64,000 nt of DNA from Acanthochlamys bracteata (GCA_019914995.1 CM034145.1:3100001-3164000), one strand, 5' to 3'. Shown: positions 1-11,139, counted from the stretch's first letter. Numbers and translations are program-made. The notes: generated by a model not told the origin, from the letters alone.

Positions 1-599
1 AACCCTTATATATTAACCCCATGATTGGCGCTCACATACACTCATATTCATAGCAAAACTAAACAACGTTGTCTTGCTAAATATACTTTTTTTAAAATTC
101 TTCACGTATTAATTATTCAAGTTGTAAAGCTTATAATTTTCTCATCCAAGTCTTTTGACGATCTTCTCTAGACTTCTGGTGCCAAATGGAAAGATCATAC
201 CGTAAACATACTCACTGTAGTTCTTTTGCAGGAAAAAAAGCATTGACTCAAAAAGAACTAACAAACACTCCCAAAAAGTGGCAGTCTAAATGATGTTTCC
301 TTCATTTCTTGTTGCTAGCATGATTGTGAAGGTTCCAATAGACCTCTCTTAATGCAAATTCAACATATGGTGATGGTATCAATGATAAGATATATCTTAC
401 GGAGTAGTGGCCACACGCATTCTATGTTATTTTGGCTTTCCAATGAGAGAGTTCGTGTTATCAACTATCTTAATTTGATCAATGTTGAAAGCTCTCAAAA
501 CCCTTCAAAATATGGGCCAACAAAATTTGGTATATGTTCGGTATCCCATCTATCTTCCAAAGCAAGAGTTGTCATTACTTGAGGAGTTCTAGAGCTTAA
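1..599. other. Unassigned AT-rich flank
   Basis: No gene, repeat structure or RNA could be supported here. Short open frames exist but have no recognisable domain or splice context. The right part may belong to the gypsy-type fossil that begins near 600, but I cannot show it. Confidence 0.4.
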
Positions 600-835
600 C
601 ATGAAGAAACAATCGGATGGACTCTTATGAGACATCCAACAACACACCGACCTTATTCTGGAAGCTAGTTTGCCAAACATTCCTTGCTATATGATGAATG
701 TAGATGGTTTTTAAAAGACTAGTCATGTCTATGAAAGTATAAGTCCTTGCACAATTTCAATATTACTAGTACCCAAGAAAGATTACTTGTGAAACATGTT
801 CGTGGATACTACGTGTAATGCCCTAACTTTTTCAT
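600..835 (+). mobile_element. Ty3/gypsy-type pol fossil (reverse transcriptase N-terminal part)
   Basis: Plus-strand translation shows pieces typical of the start of gypsy reverse transcriptase: a DIQ-H-DL...SLPN-P-Y stretch near 632-700 and an ISILLVPKKD stretch near 757-790, the family's conserved motif before the palm domain. It is short, broken and has no LTRs attached, so it is an old fragment. DNA to its right (from about 812) could be LTR-derived, but that is a guess. Confidence 0.6.
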
Positions 836-1579
836 TAAGAGCAACTTAGGCATTTAAAAAATATCTTATTGGGCCTAGCTTCACCGTCGACATTCCTCTA
901 AAACTTCGAACACGTCTAACCGTCCTAGTCCCTCCTCTCTAGCCTGAACATATTGTGCTGCTCGTCGCTATATTCTTTCTCCTTCCCTACACGATCACAT
1001 TTTCATTGAAACCGCCATTGCTCAAGCGAGCATGTGATCGCCACCTCAAGTTGTCCATGTTGTTATTCCTTGCTATTGCCTACTCGCCACAGCTTAAATT
1101 TCCTTTTTCAGTCGAACGGATGTCCTGCCACATCCGAATTCACTAGAATCGAGCGACAGGTGGGTCCCATCTTTCAAGTGTATCCTCAATTAGCAATTGA
1201 AAGTTTGTCATCGCAGTACGAAGCCAATTCAAAACTTCGAGCATCCCTTGAGTTGGTAAGTCTTTTAAACTTGCTAGTCCTAAGATTAGTCAAGTACTTA
1301 TGCAATGTTGAAGGATTGTTGAGGATTGCGTAATAAATGAATTACTCAATGGAACTCTGAATTCATATGTGCCTTTGTTTAGAAGTATGGATTTGATTAT
1401 GTGTTAAGATTGTGGTTTCGTTCATGTTTATTGCAAATGGGTAATAATTCTAACCGTGCATTTATTAGTATAGAAGGTTGGGCTAAGTAATGCGGCTTGG
1501 GGTTAGCCTATGGATCTAAAAATTGTATGGACTTCAGATGAGGGTTACATTACCTTTTTTTTTTAAGTTCACCTTTAGG
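836..1579. other. Unassigned stretch, possibly LTR-derived
   Basis: Mixed-composition DNA with open frames at 955-1146 and 1034-1333 that show no domain. It directly abuts the gypsy-like fossil. A TGTAATGCCC start near 813 recalls plant gypsy LTRs, but no second LTR copy is present in the window. Confidence 0.25.
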
Positions 1580-2100
1580 CAATGTTATCAAAATTTCGAT
1601 TTTAAATTTTAAAATGTTATATACGATTTTTCACACCAAAACGATCTTATTTCAAATAAAATTATTTTTTAAGTACAATCACCCCGGAATCGCGATTTTA
1701 ATAGCAAAATCTGTAAAATTGCAATTTGGTTTACAATTTTATACAATTCTACTTTTGAGAGGCTTTTTGTAATTAACTAAACTTTGAGGAGGTTTTTGTA
1801 AAATTTAGGAGTTTCTACAAAATTTAAGAGAGTTTAAAAGTATAAATTTGAAAAAATTTTCTGTAAAATACAAGGGGACTTAGTATAAAATTATTTTAAA
1901 AAATTAAAATTTATAAATGTATTAAAAAGATTTTCTAAAAGTATTAAAAAAGATTATAAAAAATTTTGTAGTGGTATCAAAAAAGTTTTATATAAAATTT
2001 ATCGATATGTAAAATTTTACGATATTATTTTAAAATCCCTATTTTTAAATCCTATTCAAACGGAACAATCCTATTTAAGATTCCAATTTTGACAAGCTTG
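1580..2100. mobile_element. Non-autonomous hAT element (MITE-like), decayed
   Basis: About 521 bp with terminal inverted repeats. The left end reads CAATGTTATCAAAATTTCGA and the right end, reverse-complemented, reads CAAGCTTGTCAAAATTGGAA. The left terminus closely matches, over roughly 50 bp, the left terminus of the 4.2-kb hAT element at 6512-10711, so it is probably a deletion derivative or relative mobilised by the same transposase. Flanking 8-mers (1572-1579 CCTTTAGG, 2101-2108 CCGATAGT) agree at 5 of 8 positions, as expected of an aged target duplication. The interior is AT-rich and non-coding. Confidence 0.7.
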
Positions 2101-2549
2101 CCGATAGTTCCCAACATAAGTGGCATTTGCTTTAGCTGCTTCGACATGCGTGCACGTTTCTCAAATAAATTGATTTTACTCCATTGCGAGTATCATTATA
2201 TGTGGTGTGTATCTACCAAAACATGATGGATAATTATAATAACATGCATGGTATATCTAACCATTTTGAATTATTACTTAAGCATGACATGATAGACTAT
2301 GTTTATATGGCAATCAAAAGTAAGAGCTTTTTCATATACGATTTATAAATATTGAGACAGACGAAATGAACAGGCCTTCTCTCTTCTCTCTTTTCTCTCC
2401 TTTCTTCTAAAGTTATAGACATGTACAGGCCCGGACATGTACAGGCCCGTGCATGTGGGGCGAAACAACCGCTAATCACTTTGGATGGTTGTAGTGATAC
2501 AAGCTTGAGATGATCTCATTTATGCTATCTTATCTTCTCTCTACTGGTA
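2101..2549. other. Unassigned intergenic DNA
   Basis: No coding or structured signal recognised. A short direct repeat of GGCCCGGACATGTACAGGCC type occurs near 2425-2460. Confidence 0.4.
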
Positions 2550-3990
2550 CCAATTGTTATTTGTTTATTAATTATTGACCGGTATTGATCGGTATTTGAT
2601 TTATTAATCAGTATTTTAGTTTATCAGTATTTTGTTTACTGGTTTATTGAGTGCTATTAATCAGTATTTATTTATTAATCTTTATTGATCATTTTAATCG
2701 TTATTGATCATTTATTGATTTATTGATCCGTATTGATCATTTATTGGTTTATTGATTAGTATTGGTCGGCATTAGTTTATTGAATGCTATTTGGTTATTA
2801 ATCGTATTTACTGTTTACTCTGTTATTAATAGGTATTTGGTTTATTGACTATTTACTCTTTTTTGCTTTTCTCTCATGTATTTAGTTCTGTATTATCTAT
2901 TGCTTTTTCGAATCTCTTCTTCTCTTTTTCCTTTCTTCTTCCACTTATACTTTTCTACTCAGATCTGATTCTTGCCCATTCTAATTTCAAAGGGTTTAGA
3001 GATATTTGATTGTCTCTCTCTCATGCTTGCTACAATAGCTAGCCACCTAGGTATGCTATTGATCGTGTTTGGCTTATTAATCGATATTGATCATTATTAG
3101 TTTATTAAATAGTATTAAACGGCATTTGATTTATTAATAAGTATTTAGTTTATTAACCGCTATTGACTATTGACTATTTATTGATTGGTATTAATTAGTA
3201 TTTGGTTTATTAATTGGTATTGATCATTTATTGATTTATTGACTAATATTGATCATTTATTATTGGGCATTAACTACTTATTGATTTACTAGTTGGTATT
3301 AAACGTTGATTTATGACGGGAATAAATCGTCTATTATATTTAAATGTTTAATTATTCAATTGTGAATTAATTAACTACCTGTCTATTGATTAATTATTTC
3401 TAATTGTGTGTATTTATAGGTTAATGACCTATTGCTATTTAATCTTTGACCATTACTTATTTGTTCACTTGTTAATGATTCATTTATCATTTAAGCGTTT
3501 AGCTACTATTTACTTGTCATTTACTAAATTGTTATTTCTTTTTATGACCCGTTTATAGTTTAACCATTTATTATTTATTTAGAATAATTCCTTATTAAAT
3601 AAATTAATTAATTATATGTTTACTTATTCATGTAATTATTTACTTTTGTATTTAATCATTTATTGTTTATTTGGTTTTATTCATTTATTCCTTTTATTAA
3701 ATGGCTAGTGCATTAATGCTATTTAACTATTAGTTATCTAAAATCGTTTTATTGGTTAATCATTTGAACATTTGTTTATTAGTTCATTTATTAAATTGTT
3801 ATAATATGCTTATCGTTTATGCAATTGGTTAGCATTCATTTAATAGTTCATTTAGCCATTATTATTTAATGATTCGCTATTTGTGTAATCTTTAGGCCAT
3901 TATTTATTTGGTTATTCGATTACCTATACTTCCATATTTATTCAATCATTCACTACTATTTGATTATTCATTTATTATTTCGTTTAATCA
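2550..3990. repeat. Degenerate low-complexity repeat tract (TTATTGAT-like)
   Basis: About 1.4 kb dominated by irregular copies of TTTATTGATYRGTATT-like words in the left half. These drift to TCATTTATT/TTTAATCATT-like words in the right half. No fixed period, ends or target duplication are visible, so it looks like a cryptic, slippage-grown simple repeat rather than a transposon. A short non-repetitive break occurs near 2880-3050. Confidence 0.6.
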
Positions 3991-5280
3991 TTCCTCCAGC
4001 TTGCGTGGGGTTTATACAGCACGTGATAAAATTGTATTGGCAAGTCAGTGGATGTGTATTTCGAAAAAATCGTAGTTTATAAAAAATTGGAGAAGTACCA
4101 CCTACATGACAAAAACCTCTACATTCACTAGAAGAATTGTGCTTTCATACTACAACCTAAAGTATCTCAGATTAGGTAAGCTGCAAAGGTATATATGTTG
4201 ATGTGGAAAAGTCAAAGCATGTAGTTCTTATGGATGTGCTTATTTTTCATCAGCTTTTATTCTGATTTTTTAAAAGAATAACTTCTCACAAGTTTTTCAT
4301 ATAAACATTTCCAGAATTTCACCTAAATTTCTATATTAAATCTTTTTATGAAATTTCAAACTGATTGATGTTGATTTTTCTAGCAGATGCAGGTACAAGT
4401 TTGATTAAAATTTGTGCAATTGTGCATCTTTTGCTTCTGCTTGACTTCTTAAAATTTTTCAGAGCGTTAACATGGTGTAGTACTTAATAGATGTAGGCTG
4501 TTAACATGGAGTAGTACTTACTAGATGTAGGACAAAAGTTTGTAACCCAAAATCCACATTTTAACTATTAAAGAGCATTTTGGGACTATCTCATATGCAT
4601 TCAACTGCCACCTTCAACTCAAGTTTGAGTCCCTAGTAAAACCAAATCAACTTGTTAGTGTTTATCATCTTCCACATACTTCAGTTTAAGAATGAGTTAT
4701 CCACTAGTTGTTATCTCTATGCAGATTGTTATATCGTGTTTTGAAGTGATTGGCTTAATTAGAAGAGCTATTATCTTTCTAATACAGTGTCTAAAACATC
4801 TTCATGATTTTAGGTCCTTTATAACTCTAGATTCTAGAATCACCTATAAGATCAACAAGAAAACTTTCTATTACATAACAAAGTTCCTTCCGATCAAATT
4901 TTCCACAATTTGAACTAAGACATAACTTTGTCTTGTAAAGCCCCGAATTTTGTTCAATGATAATTCTGACAAATAAAATTTTGTTATTAGATCAACTAAT
5001 GCATAGGCTCGCTCATCCAGTTTCTTAGATAACTTCTAAAATTGAACTAGAACCCAACGCCAAATTTATCTTTGACTACAGACAATATTCTGTTCTCTAT
5101 GCTAAGTTCTGGTTATCAACAACAACATACAATCTTGAACCACTAAAAGTTGTTCAAGTTTCAGTTCTTGATCTTTTGCATTGTGCTTAAATTGGGTTTG
5201 GGAGTTATGTTCACTTGACTTATAAAGCAATCTACTTCAAATGAATTGAGAGATAAGAAGAGGGAGAATAACTCACATTC
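3991..5280. other. Intergenic DNA 3' of the TIC20 gene
   Basis: Apart from a 34-bp tandem duplication (4466-4531) nothing is recognised. The part next to 5293 should contain the 3' UTR and polyadenylation site of the minus-strand TIC20 gene. The open frame at 4692-4913 has no domain. Confidence 0.4.
4466..4531. repeat. Tandem duplication, 34-bp unit x 2
   Basis: The unit beginning GTTAACATGGTGTAGTACTT at 4466 is repeated from 4500 with two substitutions. Local duplication, no known function. Confidence 0.8.
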
Positions 5281-5292
5281 ACATGGCATCAA

Positions 5293-5943
5293 TTACATGA
5301 CTTGGCGGTCAGCAGTTTCAGCGACGAGCGGCAACCTAGGCACCTGTCCCAGCAGGCAAGAAGTGGAACCGTAGACCATACACACGAGTAGGAACAAGAA
5401 AACCGTGCTGTCGATACTCATGAGTATATCCTGCACAACCTCAGACCCACCAGCCGGGAAGGTTCTCTCAATCAAATCGGGAAAAATAAGCAAAACATCA
5501 AGGGCAATGGCCTGCATAGTGTTGAACCTAACATATCTGCTAAAATTTCCAGGATTCCGAACTACCGCAAAGTAAAGAGCGAGAAAGATGAGGAATCCGT
5601 TCAACGGGAAAGCCTTGAAGAGTCTGATGGCTGGAACAAGCGGCTGCAGCGCGGTGGAGAAGACTGGGAACTGAGCGATGACGTAGCGGCCGTACTGAAC
5701 GCCGTCGAGGAATGGGTAGAGATAACAAGCGGCGGAGATGAGTCGATCAGGCGGGTCAGCGCCTGAATCTGATGAGTGCTTTTTGCGCGAATAAGTAATG
5801 AAGAGGGATCCGCGGCGAAGGTGAGGAGTTAATTTTGTGTTGAAAACGGGAAGATGTACGGAAGAAAGAAGACGGAGACTGCAATTGGAAGAGGAAGGGA
5901 AAGGTAGCAGGAGTAGAGAATTTGTGGGAGCTGTTGATGCCAT
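5293..5943 (-). CDS. TIC20-V: TIC20-family chloroplast inner-envelope protein (TIC20-V-like)
   Basis: A 216-aa intronless frame. The first ATG of the frame is at 5943 (MASTAP...), giving a Ser/Leu-rich, Arg-containing N-terminus of about 60 residues that fits a plastid transit peptide. The mature part starts at DRLISAACYLYPFLDGVQYG and carries about four hydrophobic helices. It includes the family signature ...VVRNPGNFSRYVRFNTMQAI followed by LDVLLIFPDL, and ends with PRLPLVAETADRQVM. Known role of the family: membrane-embedded part of, or associated with, the TIC translocon importing preproteins into the stroma. The helix pattern and C-terminus recall the TIC20-V branch more than TIC20-I. 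TIC20-II is the alternative. The length is usual for this branch (about 210 aa). The frame is uninterrupted and looks functional. The divergent promoter side lies at 5944-6500. Confidence 0.85.
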   Translation of the reverse strand: MASTAPTNSLLLLPFPSSSNCSLRLLSSVHLPVFNTKLTPHLRRGSLFITYSRKKHSSDSGADPPDRLISAACYLYPFLDGVQYGRYVIAQFPVFSTALQPLVPAIRLFKAFPLNGFLIFLALYFAVVRNPGNFSRYVRFNTMQAIALDVLLIFPDLIERTFPAGGSEVVQDILMSIDSTVFLFLLVCMVYGSTSCLLGQVPRLPLVAETADRQVM

Positions 5944-6160
5944 GCTTCTTCTTCTTCTACTTCTCCAGCTCTTTGCTGCTGACTTCTGCTGCACCCTACT
6001 CCTTTCTAATCTATCCGGGTTTTGCTTTTCTGGTGAGAAGGGAAATGAGAGGATAAAAGTTGCGATCTCTTATTAGGCCTGCTTTGGAAGAGATCGGTAG
6101 GCTGGCAATATGAGTTAATAGATTATTCATCGATCTATATAAAATTAAATAAAATAATTT
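5944..6160 (-). promoter_or_regulatory. 5' UTR/promoter side of the TIC20-like gene
   Basis: Position only: this is the DNA immediately 5' of the ATG on the minus strand. It contains a pyrimidine-rich (plus-strand TTCTTCTTCT) stretch at 5945-5962 inside the expected 5' UTR. No convincing TATA box or named element was found. Confidence 0.3.
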
Positions 6161-6238
6161 ATTTAATAATTAGATTAAATTTTGAATCAAATTATTTAAT
6201 AATTAGATTAAATTTTGAATCAAATTATTTAATAATTA
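6161..6238. repeat. Tandem repeat, 33-bp unit, about 2.4 copies
   Basis: AT-rich unit starting ATTTAATAATTAGATTAAAT. Copies at 6161-6193 and 6194-6226 are identical, and a partial third copy runs to 6238. Identity suggests recent duplication. Confidence 0.85.
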
Positions 6239-6491
6239 AAATTATAAAATAAAAATTATAATTTTTAATTTTTAATAATAATAAGTGAAATTTGTTAATT
6301 ATTATATATCTAAAATATATATTAATTTTGATGAAATCTATAAATTATGTAAGAAATTAATTAAAATATGATAAGCTAATATATAGATAATAGAAGATTT
6401 ACACACAGGCTACTATGCACGCACAAAATTGAACGATCAAGTTCAATCTGTGTTTTTCTTTTTATGTAAATATTGTACATTTTTGCGTGCC

Positions 6492-6500
6492 TTTATATAG
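6492..6500 (+). promoter_or_regulatory. TATA-like motif left of the hAT insertion
   Basis: TTTATATAG lies 12 bp left of the hAT target site. With the transposon removed, it would sit about 350 bp upstream of the possible small gene at 10838 and directly before a C/T-rich leader-like stretch at 10720-10765. Its role as a promoter element is inference only. Confidence 0.25.
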
Positions 6501-6503
6501 TGT

Positions 6504-6511
6504 TACGCAGG
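6504..6511. repeat. Target-site duplication of the hAT element, left copy
   Basis: TACGCAGG, identical to 10712-10719. Eight base pairs is the hAT-superfamily length. Confidence 0.9.
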
Positions 6512-7339
6512 CAATGTTGTTAAAATTCCGATTTAAATATTAAAATCCTACAATGTTACGATTTTACTTCATTAAAACAATTCCGATCTTAGAAAAATCG
6601 TTTTACCGTTAAAATCGCATCTGGATCGCAATCTTAATCGTAAGATCGGTAAGATCGCAATCTTAGTACGATCTTACACGATCTTACATTATAAGGGATT
6701 TTTTTGTAAATTGACGAAGCGTGAGGAGTTTTTTGCAAAATTGGCTAGATACTAATTCACCTAATCGGCCGCGCGAGACATTCAGCGCGAGCCAGCGAGA
6801 GAAGAAATTTCTAATCCCTAATTTTTTCTTCTTCTATAATAAATCGGAGCTAAAAATAGAGAAATTTTTTCAAAATTTTCACAGATCTCTTCCCGTTTAG
6901 ACCTATCAGAGGAGAATTGCTTTTTTCTACATCGGGAGTTTGTTGATTCGAGCTCGATAACTTCGACTGCTTCGTAAATCTTCTACGCCTAGAGTTTCTT
7001 CTTCAATTTTTTTGAGCCCTGGTACGTTAAACATACTATTGTTAAATTTCTTTTATTTTGTTATATTTGTTCATATTTTGTTAAACTTTGAATGTTGAGT
7101 GGTGAGTGTCTCTGTGTATGTGATACTTGGTAGTTGGTACTTGGTAATATTATTATTGTTAATTTGTTACTTCAACAGATTAAATATTTAATAATTAAAA
7201 TTAATTTTTGAATTGTTGTATGCTACTGAAATTGTCGATTGTTCTTTGTTCAGTTGCTCTGTTTTAAATTGTAACTGTAAATTTTTTTTTGTGCAGTGTG
7301 GTTTTTCTTCTTCGTTTCAAGTTTTGATTAATTAAGAAG

Positions 7340-9768
7340 ATGTCTGCATCTGGTTCTGTAAAAGATAAGAAAAAAACACTACTGGTAATAGGTCTGATGT
7401 GGGTTGGGAGCATGGTATAGACGTAGATAATAATTTTAGAAAAGTTAAATGCAAGTATTGTCAAAAGATTTTTAATGGAGGCATTTTTCGTTTTAAACAT
7501 CACTTGGCATGCACAATAGAAATGTTGAATCATGTCAGCAAGTTCCTGAAGAAGTTAGGCAAAAGTTTTTAGAACTCTTAGCTAAAATTCAAGAAGTCTC
7601 AGATAGGAAAAAAAGAAATTGGGGTGGCATAGGAGATGACTCTGAGGATGAGAGAATGCAGCAATTTTTAAATCAAAAGTAATGAGTATGCATTCTAATA
7701 AAAAGTGTCATAAGTTTGGAAACACACAAGTAAGCATTAATCATTTGATGAAAGCAGAGTTGAGGGAAGATTGTTGTCAACAAATAGCTCATTTTTTTTT
7801 ACACAAGTGCAATTTCTTTCAATTGTGTAAAAAATTCAGAATTTTTAAATATGCTTGAGTTGGTTGGTAGGTTTGGTTTTGGACTGAAACCTCCTTCTTA
7901 TCATGAAATTAGGAAACCTATTTGAAAAAAGAAATAGCTAATGTAAAAAATTTTCTTGAGGATTATAAAACAGAGTGGAAAAAAACTGGTTGTTCTATTA
8001 TGTCTGATAGTTGGACTGATAAAAGAAGAAGATCTATATGTAATTTTTTAGTAAATAGTCCAAAAGGAAGTGTATTTTTGTTATCTATTGATACCTCTGA
8101 TATATCTAAAACAGCAGATAAGGTTTTTGAGATATTAGATGATATTGTAGAGAGGATTGGAGAGAAAAATATTGTGCAAGTTATTACTGATAATGCTGCA
8201 AACTATAAGGCAGCAGGAGAGAGGTTGATGGAAAAAAGAAAAATGCTATATTGGACACATTATGCTGCCCATTGTATTGATCTCATTATAGAGGATTTTG
8301 AAAAAAATTATTGAGGGTTCATAGTGTGACAATTACAAAGAGAAGAAAAATTACAACATATATTTATGGAAGGACCCTACTTATTTCAATGTTGAGGCAT
8401 TTTACAAATGGAAGGAATTTAATTAGACCAGATGCAACTAGATTTGCTACCTCATACTTGACATTGGGTTGTCTAAATGAGCATAAAGATGTATTAATGA
8501 GTATGTTTAGCTCTAGTGCATGGAAGTTAAGTAAATTTGTAAGCAAACAAGATGGCAAGTAAGTCCAGCATACTGTTCTGGACAGCAGGTTCTGGAGGAA
8601 TATTCAGACATGTTTGAAAGCGGCTTACCCTCTTATTAAGGTGCTGCGTTTGGTTGACTTAGATGAGAAACCAGCTATGGATTTTATTTATAAGGAGATG
8701 GACCATGCAAAAGAAAAAATATGACTGAATTTCGGTAATGCTAAGAAAATGTTAGTGCTTAAATAAGATTAAATATTTTTATCATTGTTATTAGTTATTT
8801 CATTATTTGTAATAGTTCATTTTTTTTATTTCTTATAGTTATGAACCTGTGTGGAAAATTATTGATGAAAGATGGGAACTTCAATTGCATAGGCCTTTAC
8901 ATGCTGCAGCTTATTACCTAATCCTCGTTATCATTACAGTTCAGATTTTAAAGATGATGCAGAGGTAAAAATTGGATTATATAATTGTTTAGAAAGAATT
9001 GTGGCTGATGCAAATGAGAGGACAAAATTAGATGTCCAGTTTGCAGTATTTAAACAGGCAAGGGGACTGTTTGGGATCAGCTCTGTAATAGTAGGGAGGC
9101 AAACAAAAGATCCAGCTGATTGGTGGGATTCTTTTGGAGCTGAGTGTCCTGAATTACAAAGGTTTGCTATTCGAATATTAAGTTTAACTTGTAGTTCTTC
9201 TAGCTGCGAGCGTAATTGAAATGCATTTGAAATGGTAAAATTATAACTTTCTCTCTTTAAACAGCTTGTTATATGAATAGACTATCAGCTTATATAACTT
9301 CTATAATTTCATTATTGTTTAGATGCACACAAAAAGAAGAAGCGGTTTGCATCAAGGAAGATGAATGACTTGATATTCGTGATGTGCAATTTGAAGCTAA
9401 GAGAAAGAAAAATGAAAATTACAAAATCGACTTCAAGTTGTTCAGCTGCCTTTGATGATCTTCCCTTAAATGATGAGTGGATTATTGAAGAACAAGAAGC
9501 TGACCCTGTTGACCATGAATGACTGGATGTCCTCAATTAAACTTCATGTAATGAAAATAGTTCAAATGAGACAGTGAATGTTGTTGATGACATTGAAAGT
9601 CTAAGGAGTAAACCTAATAGCGAAGTGGAGATTCCAGTAGATAATATTAACTTAGATAATATTGGTTCTTCTCATGGCGGTAGTATTAGTAGAGATGACT
9701 CTCAGGAGGAAGATAGCAATGGAGATGATTGTGACATTGATGATATTTCTGCTAATAACTTTTTTTAG
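7340..9768 (+). pseudogene. hAT transposase (BED finger - DUF659 - hAT dimerisation), degenerate
   Basis: The ATG at 7340 starts a short frame. After a +1 shift near 7370 comes a BED-type finger at about 7390-7515 (VKCKYCQKIF then RFKHHLACT: two Cys, then His-His). A linker with VPEEVRQKFLELL follows at 7535-7585. DUF659 occupies 7922-8311, with CSIMSDSWTDKRRRS and VITDNAANYKAAGERL, the acidic-residue region of the RNase H-like fold. The C-terminal dimerisation domain is in 9001-9219 (DPADWWDSFGAECPELQRFA then SSSSCERN, after which a stop replaces the usual Trp). An acidic tail (9574-9768) ends the reading. At least four stops or shifts break it. A noncoding-looking stretch at 8740-8840 could be a retained intron. 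Not functional as read. Confidence 0.88.
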
Positions 9769-9961
9769 TTTTTTTTTTATGTTTTTAATGTTGTACCATG
9801 TTGGCTATTGCTGTTTGTAAGGCCTATTAGCTATACAGTTGTAGACTTGTAGTATTTCTGTAGACATATTAAGTATGTTATATACTTATATTGACTGTTT
9901 ATATTATTGAAATGTGTTCTATTTGGTTGAATTGTAGTGGCAGGCTATCTTACTGCCCAGT

Positions 9962-10117
9962 CATTGAAATTAGATGGCTCCAGAGCCATTTAGTATTTTA
10001 GATAGCTCTGGACAGAAACAGAGCCATCTAAATGGCTCTGTTTTACTGCACATAGTCATTTAGTATTTTAGATAGCTCTGGACGAAAACAGAGCCATTTA
10101 GTATTTTAGATGGCTCT
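9962..10117. repeat. Repeated CAGAGCCATTTAGTATTTTAGAT modules in the hAT 3' region
   Basis: Three near-copies of AGCCATTTAGTATTTTAGAT/AGTCATTTAGTATTTTAGAT occur at about 9982, 10065 and 10092. They are joined by AGCTCTGGAC and by inverted words AAATGGCTCT, so the segment can also fold into hairpins. It lies downstream of the transposase tail, inside the element. It may be a subterminal binding array or a simple duplication. Confidence 0.7.
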
Positions 10118-10711
10118 TGTATATTGTTTTATTATTATACAACTTTAATGTAAGCTTACTGAAATGTTGTATAAGTATATAACTTCAATAATGAATGATA
10201 TAGAAGTATAGAACTTCAAGTTCTCTATTTTTTTAAAATCTGTGTGATTGTATCACTATCTGAAATTCAGTATGGAATATTTTTTATTTGATGTTCTTGT
10301 AAATTTGTAATGGTATGCTGTATGCAGAAACAGAATGCTTGTGTGTAGAAATAATCAGTAAATAAATATTTCATTGATATTCATTGCTGCTGAAAATGGA
10401 AAAAAAAAGAATACACAAGAATTTAAAATTTAATATAACAATAAGCTAACAATATATCTATACAATTACATATATTTGTAGCTTCTAAGTTATAATTAAA
10501 AGCTTGCAACTGCTATTTGAAGGTCCGCAAAATCACCTGAAATCACAACAATCAAGATTTATTAGTTTGTTATAATATTAATAAACATTATCTTTTTTTA
10601 AGTATTAAAATAAAAAATTTACTAAATAATTATTGGTTTATAAAACTTACGATCTTACTATAAAATCTCGAGTTTACAATCTTACCCAAGATCCCGATCT
10701 TGACAACCTTG

Positions 10712-10719
10712 TACGCAGG
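10712..10719. repeat. Target-site duplication of the hAT element, right copy
   Basis: TACGCAGG, identical to 6504-6511. Confidence 0.9.
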
Positions 10720-10837
10720 TATACTTTCCTCATTTCTTCTCCTCCCCGTTTCTTCTCTTCTTAGTTGGTTCTCCCGAGATCGATCCAATACCTCTCCGAA
10801 CTGGCGATGATGGGGTTCCAGCGAAAATCTTAACACA

Positions 10838-11139
10838 ATGTTGTCTCCTACATTCTCCTTTTTTCAATTTCTTAATCAATCGTTGCTTTCTCGCACCCAA
10901 TCGAAAATCAACGGCATGCCAAACACTATCCTGTCAGCCGAAAATCGTCAATTCGGTAAGAAAATTGTATTTTTTTCTTCTCCTCCTTCTCTTCCTATTT
11001 TTCTCATCAATTTTATCATTTATAACCGTTGATCAATTCATGCTTTTTGACTTTCACATGTAGGATCATCGGTTGGGTTTTTTATGAGTTCAAACGTGTT
11101 AGTGAAGATTTTCAACATGTTGTTCATCCCAACTGCAAG
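10838..11139 (+). CDS. Possible small two-exon (or longer) gene, unknown product
   Basis: The ATG at 10838 opens 39 codons that reach a good donor (ATTCG|GTAAG, exon 10838-10955). A 108-bp intron ends at ACATGTAG, and an exon at 11064-11139 continues in phase (GSSVGFFMSSNVLVKIFNML...). The donor after GCAAG at 11139 would lead on to unresolved exons. Open sequence at 11328-11395 (GGLTSAYEINADRDVENRAN in one frame) could be a later exon, but phases do not join simply. A short upstream open frame starts at 10807. I do not recognise the product. The second exon is hydrophobic, suggesting a membrane segment. The hAT element sits about 125 bp upstream. It could equally be a gene relic. Confidence 0.3.

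Larger units (their letters stand above)
6512..10711 (+). mobile_element. hAT-superfamily DNA transposon, 4.2 kb, full-length ends
   Basis: Ends are CAATGTTGTTAAAATTCCGA on the left and, reverse-complemented, CAAGGTTGTCAAGATCGGGA on the right, an imperfect terminal inverted repeat of about 20 bp. A perfect 8-bp duplication TACGCAGG flanks it. Subterminal zones are rich in short GATCTTAC/GTAAGATC words (6590-6700 and 10648-10700), typical transposase-binding arrays. The interior encodes, left to right on the plus strand, a BED zinc finger, a DUF659 domain, a hAT dimerisation domain and an acidic tail, with stops and frame changes between them. The ends look movable in trans. The coding region looks dead. 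The perfect target duplication argues for a fairly young insertion. Confidence 0.93.

Noticed and set aside
5944-5994. Longer N-terminus for the TIC20-like protein
   Set aside because: The upstream frame begins with GTG, not ATG. The first ATG at 5943 gives a good transit peptide.
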